Shown here one piece after another: positions 1 through 8,393 of a stretch of 35,347 bases of DNA (the stretch's first letter is position 1; each line of letters starts with the position of its first letter). The notes under the pieces are model-generated. The model searched no databases. It saw only the letters and a program-made list of their open reading frames with translations, and was not told the DNA's origin. This stretch comes from Gemmatimonadaceae bacterium. GTDB lineage: Bacteria; Gemmatimonadota; Gemmatimonadetes; Gemmatimonadales; Gemmatimonadaceae. The DNA lies in contig JADYYN010000189.1 in the NCBI GenBank assembly GCA_020853635.1, positions 1 to 35,347 on the forward strand, read 5' to 3'. The translations under genes and the position numbers were made by a program.

Positions 1-576
1 GACCTGCAGGGCGCCGATGTCATCATCCTGCCGGGCGGCTTCAGTTACGGCGACTATCTCCGTGCTGGTGCCATCGCACGGTTCTCGCCGATCATGCAGG
101 AGGTCGTGGCGCATGCGAAGCGTGGCGGCCCGGTGATCGGCATCTGCAACGGATTCCAGATCGCCTGCGAGGCCGGACTGCTGCCGGGCGCGCTGCTGCG
201 CAACGCGAGCCTGCAGTTCCGCTCGATGCCAGTGACGTTGCGCGTGGAGAACACGAACACGGTGTTCACACGCGCCGCCACCAAGGGTGCCACGCTCACC
301 ATGCCGATCGCGCACGGCGACGGCCGCTACACCGCGGACGCCGAGACCCTCAAGCAGCTCGAGGGCGACGGTCGTGTGGTCTTCCGCTACGTGGACGCCA
401 AGGGTGAGGCCAGCGAGACCGCCAACCCGAACGGATCGATGAACAACATCGCCGGCGTCACCAATGAGTCCGGCACCGTGGTCGGTCTGATGCCGCACCC
501 CGAACGCGCGATGGAGCCGCTGCTCGGGTCGGTCGATGGGCAGGTGCTCTTCGAATCGTTGCTGAAGCAGATGTAA
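1..576 (+). CDS. purQ: Phosphoribosylformylglycinamidine synthase subunit PurQ (5' partial)
   Basis: Glutaminase subunit of FGAM synthase, the fourth step of de novo purine synthesis; it releases ammonia from glutamine for PurL in the cytoplasm. The reading frame is open from base 1, so the N-terminus lies outside the window; the ATG at 94 is internal, because the codons before it encode the conserved [15 protein letters not shown] segment. The class I amidotransferase nucleophile elbow is visible as GICNGFQ, with Cys as the nucleophile, and the His-Glu pair is in PHPERAMEP near the C-terminus. The stop is TAA at 574-576. It heads a co-directional run with a zinc-ribbon gene, purL and purF, which supports the small-subunit (PurS/PurQ/PurL) form of the enzyme. 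PurS would be expected just upstream but is not in view. Confidence 0.96.
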   Translation, partial: DLQGADVIILPGGFSYGDYLRAGAIARFSPIMQEVVAHAKRGGPVIGICNGFQIACEAGLLPGALLRNASLQFRSMPVTLRVENTNTVFTRAATKGATLTMPIAHGDGRYTADAETLKQLEGDGRVVFRYVDAKGEASETANPNGSMNNIAGVTNESGTVVGLMPHPERAMEPLLGSVDGQVLFESLLKQM

Positions 577-590
577 GAGCCGTTCTCCAC

Positions 591-618
591 CATCTCACAT
601 CCCACATCTCCCATCTAA
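591..618. repeat. Heptamer tandem repeat in the purQ - zinc-ribbon gap
   Basis: Four consecutive 7-nt units read CATCTCA, CATCCCA, CATCTCC and CATCTAA on the plus strand (591-597, 598-604, 605-611, 612-618). They fill most of the 41-bp gap after purQ and run into the ATG at 618. On the minus strand the units read GATGGGA, GATGTGG, GATGTGA. The same unit family recurs at 30930-30950. The repeat leaves no room for a Shine-Dalgarno site before the next gene. Function unknown. Confidence 0.75.
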
Positions 619-932
619 TGTCCAAAGACTTCAACCCCAGCCGCAACGAAGACGAATACTTCCTCAAGCAGGACGCGGAGCTCATCAAGGAGCATCGCGC
701 TAAGCTTGACGCCGAGCGCAAGGCTGCGGAGCGCAAGGTGCATTACATGAAGTGCCCCAAGTGTGGCGCCGATCTCAAGGAGACGGACTTCCACCACGTG
801 AAGATCGATACCTGCCCCGACTGCAAGGGCCTCTGGCTCGACGCCGGCGAGCTCGAGATGGTCGGCCGCGTCAATGAATCCGCGATCGGCGGATTCCTCA
901 GCGATCTCTTCAAGGGACTGCGCAACAAGTGA
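618..932 (+). CDS. TFIIB-type zinc-ribbon protein within the pur operon
   Basis: Small cytoplasmic protein of 104 residues. Residues 10-45 are charged and look helical or coiled. A single zinc ribbon follows, with ligands CPKC (Cys46, Cys49) and CPDC (Cys66, Cys69), then the [10 protein letters not shown] segment typical of the bacterial zf-TFIIB family. No enzyme motif is present. The family is widespread and poorly characterised; binding of zinc is the only safe statement. The start ATG at 618 has no SD because a heptamer repeat abuts it, so translation may depend on the repeat leader or on coupling to purQ. Its stop overlaps the purL GTG by 4 bp (GTGA, 929-932), so it is probably translationally coupled to purL. 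An accessory or regulatory role in purine synthesis is inference from position only. Confidence 0.9.
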   Translation: MSKDFNPSRNEDEYFLKQDAELIKEHRAKLDAERKAAERKVHYMKCPKCGADLKETDFHHVKIDTCPDCKGLWLDAGELEMVGRVNESAIGGFLSDLFKGLRNK

Positions 933-3244
933 CCACTGGAGCCACGCCCCGTCCGGGCGATCCGACCATCACGCCTGCGCTCGTCGCCGAGCACGGGCTC
1001 ACGATGGATGAGTACGACCGTTTGGTGAAGATGCTCGACCGCACGCCGACCTTCACCGAGTTGGGGATCATCAGCGCGCTGTGGAGCGAGCACTGCTCGT
1101 ACAAGCACTCGCGCCCCGTACTCAAGACGCTGCCGACCAAGGCCCCGTGGGTGCTGCAGGGCCCGGGCGAGAACGCTGGTGTGATCAGCATCGGCGACGG
1201 ACTGGCCGTGGCGTTCAAGATCGAGTCGCACAACCACCCGTCGGCGGTGGAGCCGTACCAGGGCGCGGCGACGGGCGTGGGCGGCATCCTGCGCGACGTC
1301 TTCACCATGGGCGCGCGACCGATCGCGATGCTCAACTCGCTGCGCTTCGGTTCGCTGGAGACGCCGCGTGTGCGCTACCTCGTCGCCGGCGTCGTGAAGG
1401 GCATCGGCGACTACGGCAACTGCGTGGGCATCCCGACGGTCGCGGGCGACGTGATGTTCGACGCCGCGTACGAAGGTAACCCGCTCGTCAACGCGATGTG
1501 CGTGGGCTTGCTCAAGGAAGAAGAACTCATCCGCGCGAAGGCCGAGGGTGTGGGCAACCCGGTGATCGCCGTGGGCGCGCGCACGGGCCGTGACGGCATC
1601 CATGGCGCGTCGTTCGCCTCCGAAGACCTCTCCGAGGAGAACGAAGCGAAGCGCCCGCGTGTGCAGGTGGGCGATCCGTTCACCGAGAAGCTGCTGCTCG
1701 AGGCCTCGCTCGAACTCATCCGCTCGGGTCACATCGTCGCCATCCAGGACATGGGCGCCGCCGGCCTCACGTCCTCCAGCGCCGAGATGGCCGAACGCGG
1801 CGACGTCGGCGTGACGATCGACACCATGAAGGTGCCGGTGCGCGAGACGGGCATGACGCCGTACGAGATCCTGCTGTCCGAGTCGCAGGAGCGCATGCTG
1901 GTCGTAGCCAAGAAGGGCCACGACGCCGAAGTGAAGAAGATCTTGAACAAGTGGGACCTGGTGGCCGAGGTCATCGGCGAGGTGATCGCCGAGCCCGTGT
2001 ACCGCGTGACGGAGGGTGACAAGATCGTCGCCGAGTTCCCCGGCACGCGACTGGTGACCGACTGCCCGATGTACACGCCAGAGGCGAAGGAGAGCGACGA
2101 GGCCGTCGCGCGTCGCGAGCGTGACGTGCACGCCATCGCGCCGTTGCCGAGCGAAAGCGACCCGGCATGGACGCTGGAGCGCCTGCTGCAGGCGCCGACC
2201 ATCGCGAGCAAGCACTGGATCCATCGGCAGTACGACTCCACCGTGCGCACGAACACCGTCGCCGGCCCGGGGCACGCGGACGCCGCGGTGGTCCGCGTGC
2301 GCGGCACCAAGAAGGCGCTCGCGCTCAAGACGGACTGCAACGGACGCTACGTGTTCCTCGACCCGCGGGTCGGCGGACGCATCGCGGTGGCCGAGGCAGC
2401 GCGCAACGTCGCGTGTGCCGGTGGCACGCCGCGCGCGATCACCAACTGCCTCAACTTCGGCAATCCCAAGAAGCCCGAAGTGTTCTTCCAGTTCCGCGAA
2501 GCCGTCTTCGGCATGGGCGATGCCTGCCGCGTGCTCGAGACGCCGGTGACCGGCGGCAACGTCTCGCTGTACAACGAGAATCCGCAGGGCGCGGTGTATC
2601 CCACGCCGACCATCGGCATGGTGGGCGTGCTCGACGACGCCGCACATGCGACGCGCCTGAACTTCACCACCGCGGGCGATGCGATCATCCTCCTCGGTGA
2701 GAACACCGATGAGATCGGTGGCTCGGAGTACCTCGCGTGGGTGCATGGTGTGGTGGCCGGTGCGCCACCGCGTTGTGACCTCGAAGGTGAGAAGAAGTTG
2801 ATCGATGGCCTGTTGGCGGCCATCCGCGCCGGTCATGTGAGTTCGGCGCACGACTGCAGCGAAGGTGGATTCGCGGTCGCGCTCGCCGAGAGCTGCATGG
2901 CGGACCGTACCAAGCCGATGGGTGCTACGGTGGACCTGAGCGCGTGGTCTGCACTGCCCACCCGTGCGTTGCTGTTTGGCGAGGCGCAGGGCCGTGTGAT
3001 CGTCTCCACGGCGAACGCCGAGGCGGTGCTCGCGATCGCCAAGCAGCATGGCGTGCCGGCGCGGGTGATCGGCAAGGTCACCAACGCCGCCGACGGACTG
3101 CACATCACCAGCGGCACGACGAAGCTCAACGCGCGCATCGCGACACTGAGCGAGGCTTACCACGAAGCCCTGCCCCGCGCCATGCAGCGCGCAGCGGCCG
3201 AGGCTGTCACGAAGGACCCCGCGATGGCGGGAGGGACCGCCTGA
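929..3244 (+). CDS. purL: Phosphoribosylformylglycinamidine synthase subunit PurL
   Basis: Synthetase subunit of FGAM synthase: it converts FGAR, ATP and ammonia from PurQ to FGAM. The 771-residue length fits the small bacterial PurL (around 740 residues), not the fused 1,300-residue form. Visible motifs include SEHCSYKHS near residue 50, the [14 protein letters not shown] and [20 protein letters not shown] blocks of the first AIRS-like half, the central [18 protein letters not shown] stretch, and the second-half blocks [18 protein letters not shown] and [15 protein letters not shown]. The GTG start at 929 overlaps the upstream TGA by 4 bp; the internal ATG at 1003 would cut conserved N-terminal sequence. 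The stop overlaps the purF ATG by one base (TGATG). Long minus-strand open frames inside this gene are GC-driven shadows. Confidence 0.97.
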   Translation: MTTGATPRPGDPTITPALVAEHGLTMDEYDRLVKMLDRTPTFTELGIISALWSEHCSYKHSRPVLKTLPTKAPWVLQGPGENAGVISIGDGLAVAFKIESHNHPSAVEPYQGAATGVGGILRDVFTMGARPIAMLNSLRFGSLETPRVRYLVAGVVKGIGDYGNCVGIPTVAGDVMFDAAYEGNPLVNAMCVGLLKEEELIRAKAEGVGNPVIAVGARTGRDGIHGASFASEDLSEENEAKRPRVQVGDPFTEKLLLEASLELIRSGHIVAIQDMGAAGLTSSSAEMAERGDVGVTIDTMKVPVRETGMTPYEILLSESQERMLVVAKKGHDAEVKKILNKWDLVAEVIGEVIAEPVYRVTEGDKIVAEFPGTRLVTDCPMYTPEAKESDEAVARRERDVHAIAPLPSESDPAWTLERLLQAPTIASKHWIHRQYDSTVRTNTVAGPGHADAAVVRVRGTKKALALKTDCNGRYVFLDPRVGGRIAVAEAARNVACAGGTPRAITNCLNFGNPKKPEVFFQFREAVFGMGDACRVLETPVTGGNVSLYNENPQGAVYPTPTIGMVGVLDDAAHATRLNFTTAGDAIILLGENTDEIGGSEYLAWVHGVVAGAPPRCDLEGEKKLIDGLLAAIRAGHVSSAHDCSEGGFAVALAESCMADRTKPMGATVDLSAWSALPTRALLFGEAQGRVIVSTANAEAVLAIAKQHGVPARVIGKVTNAADGLHITSGTTKLNARIATLSEAYHEALPRAMQRAAAEAVTKDPAMAGGTA

Positions 3245-4617
3245 TGTGTGGCATCTTCGGAATCAGTGGGCACAAGGACGCTGCGGCGCTCACGCACCTC
3301 GGCCTCTACTCATTGCAGCACCGCGGGCAGGAGTCGGCGGGTATCGTCGCGACGGAACGCGGTGACATCCACGCCATCCGCGCGATGGGGCTTGTGTCCG
3401 ACCAGTTCTCGCCTGAGAAGATGGCGACACTCGTTGGGCCGGTCGCGATGGGCCACACACGCTACTCCACGGCGGGCTCGAGCACCATCGAGAACGCGCA
3501 GCCGGCGCTGGTGCGGTTCAAGGGCGGACACATCTCGCTCGCGCACAACGGCAATCTGACCAATGCGACCGAGATCCGGCACGAGCTCGAGGACGAAGGT
3601 TCGATCTTCAGTTCGACGATGGACTCCGAGGTGATCGTGCATCGGCTCGCCAAGTCGCGCGCCGAGAAGCCCGAGGAGAAGCTCGCCGAGGCCCTCACGG
3701 GCGTCGAAGGCGCGTACTCGCTGCTGTTGATTATCGGCGACACCCTCGTGGCCGCGCGCGACCCGTTCGGCTGGCGGCCGCTCGTGATGGGGCGGCTCAA
3801 CGGCGCGGTGGTGTTCGCGTCGGAGACCTGCGCGCTCGACATCGTCGGCGCGACCGTGGAACGGGAGATCCAGCCGGGCGAGATCGTGGCCGTGGAGCCC
3901 GACGGCAGCTTCCGGACCCTCAACCGGGCGGCGGCACCGAACTTGCACCGCTGTGTCTTCGAATACGTGTATTTCGCGCGCCCGGACTCGCGGGTGTTCG
4001 GCGGCTCGGTGGACCGGGCCCGGCGGGCGCTGGGGCGGCAGTTGGCGAAGGAACACCCCGCTCCCGGGGCCGACTTCGTCTTCTCGGTACCAGACTCGTC
4101 CAACTCGGCGGCGCTGGGCTTCGCCGAGGCGAGCGGGATCCCGCTGGAGCTGGCGCTCATCCGCAACCACTACGTGGGGCGGACGTTCATCCAGCCCACG
4201 CAGAGCGGGCGTGATGCGAAGGTGAAGGTGAAGTACAATGCGGTGCGGGAGATCCTCGAAGGGAAGTCCGTGGTGATGGTCGATGACTCCATCGTCCGCG
4301 GCACGACCACTCGTGGGCTCGTCGCGCTCGTGCGTGCCGCTGGTGCGCGCGAGGTCCATATGCGGGTCTCGTCCCCCCCGATCACGGGACCCTGCTACTA
4401 TGGCATCGATACACCCGACCGCGAGCAGTTGATCGCGGCCAACAATAGCGTGGCGGAGATCGCCAAGAAGATCGGGGTGGATTCGCTCGGCTACATCTCG
4501 CTCGACGGGATGTTGCAGTCGGTCCCCAACGGCCCTGACGGCTTCTGTCACGCGTGCTTCAGTGGGCAGTACCCCACCAAGCCGCCGTCCGTCCCGGAGA
4601 AGCTCCGGCTCGGGTAG
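3244..4617 (+). CDS. purF: Amidophosphoribosyltransferase PurF
   Basis: First committed enzyme of purine synthesis: PRPP plus glutamine gives phosphoribosylamine. The 457-residue protein starts Met-Cys-Gly-Ile-Phe, so Cys2 becomes the Ntn-type nucleophile after Met removal. The glutaminase half shows LQHRGQESAG and HNGNLTN. The PRPP loop is VVMVDDSIVRGTTTRG (residues 343-358). Four cysteines match the [4Fe-4S] ligands of the Bacillus-type enzyme: Cys237 (before VFEYVYFARPDS), Cys384 (GPCYYGID), and Cys435 and Cys438 (FCHACFSG). Unlike Bacillus PurF, no propeptide is evident. The ATG at 3244 has a good SD (GGGAGG, about 8 nt upstream) and overlaps the purL stop by one base. The frame is open further upstream, but that stretch is purL shadow. 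Confidence 0.97.
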   Translation: MCGIFGISGHKDAAALTHLGLYSLQHRGQESAGIVATERGDIHAIRAMGLVSDQFSPEKMATLVGPVAMGHTRYSTAGSSTIENAQPALVRFKGGHISLAHNGNLTNATEIRHELEDEGSIFSSTMDSEVIVHRLAKSRAEKPEEKLAEALTGVEGAYSLLLIIGDTLVAARDPFGWRPLVMGRLNGAVVFASETCALDIVGATVEREIQPGEIVAVEPDGSFRTLNRAAAPNLHRCVFEYVYFARPDSRVFGGSVDRARRALGRQLAKEHPAPGADFVFSVPDSSNSAALGFAEASGIPLELALIRNHYVGRTFIQPTQSGRDAKVKVKYNAVREILEGKSVVMVDDSIVRGTTTRGLVALVRAAGAREVHMRVSSPPITGPCYYGIDTPDREQLIAANNSVAEIAKKIGVDSLGYISLDGMLQSVPNGPDGFCHACFSGQYPTKPPSVPEKLRLG

Positions 4618-4647
4618 CGGCGCACCGCTCCTCGCGGAGGCGCAGTC

Positions 4648-7308
4648 GTGACGCAGTCAGTGTTCTTCTTCGGCAACGGAAAGGCCGAAGCGACGAAGGA
4701 CGATAAGGATCTCCTGGGCGGCAAGGGCGCGAACCTCGCCGAGATGACCAATCTCGGCGTCCCCGTGCCGCCGGGCTTCACCATCGCCTGCAATCTCTGC
4801 GACGCGTATCTCGCCACGCGCACGATCCCGGCGGGATTGCGCGACGAGGTGGAGCGCGCGCTCACACGGCTCGAAGAAGCCGCCGGCAAGCGCTTCGGCG
4901 ACCCGACCAATCCCCTGCTCGTCTCCGTGCGTTCCGGCGCGCGCGTCTCCATGCCTGGCATGATGGAGACCATCCTCAACCTCGGGCTCAACGATGAGAC
5001 CGTGGTGGGGCTGGCCAAGCTGAGCGGAAGCCCGCGCTTCGCGTACGACTCGTATCGTCGCTTGCTGCAGATGTACGGCGATGTGGTACTCGGCGTGCCG
5101 ATGCACGACTTCGAACATCTGCTCGCGGCCAAGCGACTGACGACGGGCGCGAAGACCGATGCCGAACTCCCGGCCGAAGCCCTGCAGACGCTGGTGCTCG
5201 AGTATCAGCAGCTGATCAAGAGCGCGACCGGCCAGCCTTTCCCGCATGACCCGCGGGCGCAACTCTGGGGCGCCACCGAAGCGGTGTGGAAGTCGTGGAC
5301 GCTCAAGAAGGCGGTCGACTATCGCCGAGTGAACGGCATCGCCGAGTCACCGGGCACGGCCGTGAACATCGTGTCGATGGTGTTCGGCAACCTCGGTGAG
5401 GACTCGGGCACCGGCGTCGCATTCACGCGCGACCCGTCGACGGGCGAGAAGATCTTCTACGGCGAATTCCTCGTGAACGCGCAAGGTGAGGACGTGGTGG
5501 CGGGCATCCGCACGCCGCAGCCCATCACCGAGATGGCGACCAAGCTGCCCGAGGCCTACGGCGACCTGCTGCGCACGCAGTCGCTGCTTGAGCGGCACTT
5601 TCGCGACATGCAGGACCTCGAGTTCACGGTGGAGCGCGGCAAGCTGTATCTGCTGCAGACGCGTATCGGCAAGCGCACGGCCGCTGCGGCGGTGCGTATC
5701 GCGCGTGACCTGGTGAACGAAGGACTGATCTCTCGCCCTGAAGCGCTGCAGCGTGTGCCCGCGAGTCAGCTCGACCAGCTGCTGCATCCGATCATCGATC
5801 CGTCATCCAAGCCGGAGGTCCTTTGCGTCGGTCTGCCGGCGAGCCCGGGTGCGGCGAGCGGCATGGCCGTGTTCGATGCGGACGAGGCGGAGTTCAAGGC
5901 GGCGCGTGGCGAATCGGTGATCCTGGTGCGCGACGAGACGACGCCGGAAGATTTCCACGGCATCGTCGCGGCGCGTGCGGTGCTCACGGCGCGCGGTGGC
6001 ATGACGAGTCACGCGGCCGTGGTGGCGCGTGGCATGGGCAAGTGCGCCGTGGTCGGTTGCGGTGCTATCCGCGTGGACGCGACGCACCGTCGCTTCACCG
6101 TGGGTGAGGTCGAGGTGCACGAGGGCCAGTGGCTCACGCTCGACGGCGGCACGGGTGAGGTCTATCTCGGCGACCTGCCGACCATGCCGAGCGAAGTGAT
6201 GCAGGTGAACGCCGGCACGCTGTCGCAGGAGGACGCGCCGGTGTATCGCGGCTTCGCCGAGCTGCTTGGCTGGGCAGATGCGCGTCGCCGTCTCAAGGTG
6301 CGCGCCAACGCCGACACGCCGCACGACGCGCGCGTCGCGCGCGGCTTCGGAGCCGAAGGCATCGGGCTCTGCCGCACCGAGCACATGTTCTTCGATGGCG
6401 ACCGCATCCACTCGATGCGCGAGATGATCGTCGCGCACGATGAAGGTGGTCGTCGGCGTGCACTCGCCAAGCTGCTTCCCATGCAGCGGGCGGACTTCGA
6501 GGGGATCTTCGAGGCGATGGACGGATACCCCGTCACCATCCGCCTGCTCGACCCGCCGCTGCACGAGTTCCTCCCGCACGGCGGCGAAGAGGCCAAGCTG
6601 TTGGCGCGTCGCGTGGGCGTCACGCGCCGCGAGATGATGCGCATCGTCGAGTCGCTGCGCGAGTCGAATCCGATGCTCGGGCATCGTGGCTGCCGATTGG
6701 GTGTGACGTACCCCGAGATCACCGAGATGCAGGCGCGGGCGATCTTCGAGGCGGCGTCGGCGATGGCGAAGCGCGGCGTGATCGTGCTCCCCGAGGTGAT
6801 GATCCCGCTGGTCTCCACCGTGAAGGAGTTCTCGCATCAGCGCGCGATCGTCGATCGCATGGCGGCGCAGGTGGCGAAGGAGTCGGGTACCAGTGTGAAG
6901 TACTTGGTGGGCACGATGATCGAGTTGCCGCGCGCCGCGCTGACCGCGCGCCAGATCGCGGGCGAGGCCGAGTTCTTCTCGTTCGGCACAAACGACTTGA
7001 CGCAGACGACGTTGGGATTGAGCCGAGACGACGCGGGGCGGTTCCTGCCGCTCTATGTGGAGCGCGGGATCTATCGCGACGACCCGTTCCAGGTGCTGGA
7101 CGAAGAGGGTGTGGGGCGGTTGATCGAGATGGCGACCAAGGACGGTCGCGCGGCGCGCGACGGTCTCAAGGTGGGCATCTGCGGCGAGCATGGTGGCGAG
7201 CCGCGTTCGGTGGCGTTCTGCCACCGCACGGGGCTGGACTATGTGAGCTGCTCGCCGTTCCGTGTGCCGATTGCGCGGTTGGCGGCGGCGCAGGCCGTGG
7301 GGAGCTGA
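4648..7308 (+). CDS. ppdK: Pyruvate, phosphate dikinase
   Basis: Reversibly interconverts pyruvate, ATP and phosphate with PEP, AMP and PPi in the cytoplasm. The 886 residues match the usual 870-900. In order: N-terminal ATP-grasp motifs (GGKGANLAEMTNLGVPVPPGF; VSVRSGARVSMPGMMETILN), the swivelling phosphohistidine domain with GGMTSHAAVVARGMG (phosphorylated His455, same number as in the Clostridium enzyme), and the C-terminal PEP/pyruvate barrel with GIGLCRTEHMFF, GTMIELPRAALTA, FFSFGTNDLTQTTLG and ICGEHGGEP (catalytic Cys845). The Thr before Ser-His455 is the position phosphorylated by PDRP regulators in other species. The GTG start at 4648 has a GGAGG SD at 4636-4640 and lies 30 bp after purF, so it is probably in the same transcript. 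The stop lies 4 bp from the stop of a convergent gene. Confidence 0.97.
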   Translation: MTQSVFFFGNGKAEATKDDKDLLGGKGANLAEMTNLGVPVPPGFTIACNLCDAYLATRTIPAGLRDEVERALTRLEEAAGKRFGDPTNPLLVSVRSGARVSMPGMMETILNLGLNDETVVGLAKLSGSPRFAYDSYRRLLQMYGDVVLGVPMHDFEHLLAAKRLTTGAKTDAELPAEALQTLVLEYQQLIKSATGQPFPHDPRAQLWGATEAVWKSWTLKKAVDYRRVNGIAESPGTAVNIVSMVFGNLGEDSGTGVAFTRDPSTGEKIFYGEFLVNAQGEDVVAGIRTPQPITEMATKLPEAYGDLLRTQSLLERHFRDMQDLEFTVERGKLYLLQTRIGKRTAAAAVRIARDLVNEGLISRPEALQRVPASQLDQLLHPIIDPSSKPEVLCVGLPASPGAASGMAVFDADEAEFKAARGESVILVRDETTPEDFHGIVAARAVLTARGGMTSHAAVVARGMGKCAVVGCGAIRVDATHRRFTVGEVEVHEGQWLTLDGGTGEVYLGDLPTMPSEVMQVNAGTLSQEDAPVYRGFAELLGWADARRRLKVRANADTPHDARVARGFGAEGIGLCRTEHMFFDGDRIHSMREMIVAHDEGGRRRALAKLLPMQRADFEGIFEAMDGYPVTIRLLDPPLHEFLPHGGEEAKLLARRVGVTRREMMRIVESLRESNPMLGHRGCRLGVTYPEITEMQARAIFEAASAMAKRGVIVLPEVMIPLVSTVKEFSHQRAIVDRMAAQVAKESGTSVKYLVGTMIELPRAALTARQIAGEAEFFSFGTNDLTQTTLGLSRDDAGRFLPLYVERGIYRDDPFQVLDEEGVGRLIEMATKDGRAARDGLKVGICGEHGGEPRSVAFCHRTGLDYVSCSPFRVPIARLAAAQAVGS

Positions 7309-7312
7309 GGGC

Positions 7313-7846
7313 TCAGGGCGCAGGCGGGACGTACGGCGTCATGCCGTACGGTTGCGTCGTATCGGGGAGCACGCGGAAGCTGACTCGCGTGCTCCCTGTT
7401 GCATCAAGGAACTTCACGAGACTGTCACGGCGCACGTAGCGGACGGACGCGCCGAGTGCGTCGTAGATGCGCGCATCGAGTGCCAGCATCCGGTCGGAGC
7501 ATCCGATGCGCGTGCCGCCCCCGTCGATGAATCGCAACGAATCGCCGCGAGCCTCGAAGCGTCCACCGATGCCGTTACACCCGACGTACCACCCGACTCG
7601 GACGGTGTCACGCCAGCGTTGATAGCTGAAGCGTCCGCCTCGGACGCCGGGCACGGTGTCTGGCATGAGCCCATCGACCTCAATCGCTCGCCACCACTCA
7701 ACGACGGCGAGGTCTTCGGAACGCCCGGCCAACCCGAACGTGCCGTCCCCTTGGCAGGCGGTCGCGGCGACGACAGGCAACGCGAGCGCCGCAGCCAGCG
7801 CCGCCCGTCGGACCCTTCGAGATGGAGCTGCACGTCTCGAGATCAT
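7313..7846 (-). CDS. META/HslJ-like lipoprotein
   Basis: Predicted exported protein of 177 residues. The N-terminus has two arginine pairs, a hydrophobic stretch and a lipobox-like ATAC ending at Cys31, suggesting an outer-membrane or periplasmic lipoprotein. The rest resembles a META domain: VEWWRAIEVDGLMP near the start, then VGWYVGCNGIGGRFEARGDSLRF and GTRIGCSDR, matching the GCN...G.Y....D.L.F...TTRM.C pattern of HslJ. In other bacteria such domains are linked to heat-shock or novobiocin resistance phenotypes; no specific role can be claimed here. I chose the ATG at 7846 because the longer frame adds 54 residues without signal-peptide character. It is convergent with ppdK with only 4 bp between stops, so no separate terminator fits. 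Confidence 0.72.
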   Translation of the reverse strand: MISRRAAPSRRVRRAALAAALALPVVAATACQGDGTFGLAGRSEDLAVVEWWRAIEVDGLMPDTVPGVRGGRFSYQRWRDTVRVGWYVGCNGIGGRFEARGDSLRFIDGGGTRIGCSDRMLALDARIYDALGASVRYVRRDSLVKFLDATGSTRVSFRVLPDTTQPYGMTPYVPPAP

Positions 7847-7871
7847 GGCATCGGATCGGGCGAGTGGTGAT

Positions 7872-8291
7872 CTACCCCTGATGGCGTCGCCGGTAGGCCA
7901 GCCACCCCAGCAGGCTCCCTCCTCCGAAGAATACCCCGCTGACCACGAGCGCTGCCACACGACCGAGCTCGTCGAGGTGGGCCGAGATCCACAGCGCGAG
8001 CGCCACACCGCCCAGCCCTACCGCGATGTCCAGCACGCGATTGATGAACTGTTCACGGACCCCTCGCGCATACTCGGCTATCTCCCAGAGGGTCATGAGC
8101 CCGAAGCCGACCATGTAGACCTGCGCGGTGGTCAGGCCGAAGAGCAGGTTCGAGAATCCACCGGCGACCCCGCCCATGAAATGGACCAGCATCCACAGGT
8201 CGAAATACCGACCTTCATCGAAGGTCGTGCTGATGGCGGGCGTCTTGGGCACATTTCCAATGTAGCTCGCGGGCGGCGGACAGACGGGCAC
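7872..8291 (-). CDS. Small integral membrane protein, VanZ/DUF2238-like topology
   Basis: Protein of 139 residues with about four membrane segments: LWMLVHFMGGVAGGFSNLLF, a segment around TAQVYMVGFGLMTLWEIAE, one around ILDIAVGLGGVALALWISA-like sequence, and VAALVVSGVFFGGGSLLGWL, ending in a basic tail. The order His-Phe, then Trp-Glu-x-x-Glu, then Asn-Arg-x-x-Asp in successive helices recalls VanZ-like and DUF2238 membrane proteins, but I cannot assign it firmly. The GTG at 8291 is the only start that keeps the region before the first helix; a later Met at the first helix is possible. It lies 25 bp upstream of the META lipoprotein on the same strand, so the two may be cotranscribed, and is divergent from the large propeller gene 102 bp away. 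Confidence 0.65.
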   Translation of the reverse strand: MPVCPPPASYIGNVPKTPAISTTFDEGRYFDLWMLVHFMGGVAGGFSNLLFGLTTAQVYMVGFGLMTLWEIAEYARGVREQFINRVLDIAVGLGGVALALWISAHLDELGRVAALVVSGVFFGGGSLLGWLAYRRRHQG

Positions 8292-8370
8292 ACCGAGCTC
8301 GGCGAGTCAAGGCTGGCGAGCGACCCGCGCCGGCGGCACGTTTCTCGTCGGTCCCCGCGGTCGGACCCGG

Positions 8371-8393
8371 CCCCCACCCCTCGCCCCTTCGCG
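8371..8393 (+). promoter_or_regulatory. C-rich leader without SD before the Asp-box propeller gene
   Basis: CCCCCACCC at 8371-8379 is followed by pyrimidine-rich sequence up to the ATG at 8394, with no purine-rich SD. TTTCTC lies at 8341-8346. A similar TTTCTC plus CCCCCACCC arrangement precedes the gene at 26701, and two CCCCCACCT copies precede the gene at 24514. The 102-bp divergent gap also holds GGTCC/GGACC arms around an 8-nt loop. Promoter elements could not be assigned. Confidence 0.4.

Noticed and set aside
743-3163. 806-residue minus-strand open frame opposite purL
   Set aside because: It is antisense to an unambiguous purL, is rich in Arg/His/Ala as expected for a GC-rich antisense frame, and has no recognisable domain.
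7656-8393. N-terminal extension of the Asp-box propeller frame
   Set aside because: It covers minus-strand genes and a promoter gap, lacks conserved sequence, and would bury the signal peptide that starts at 8394.
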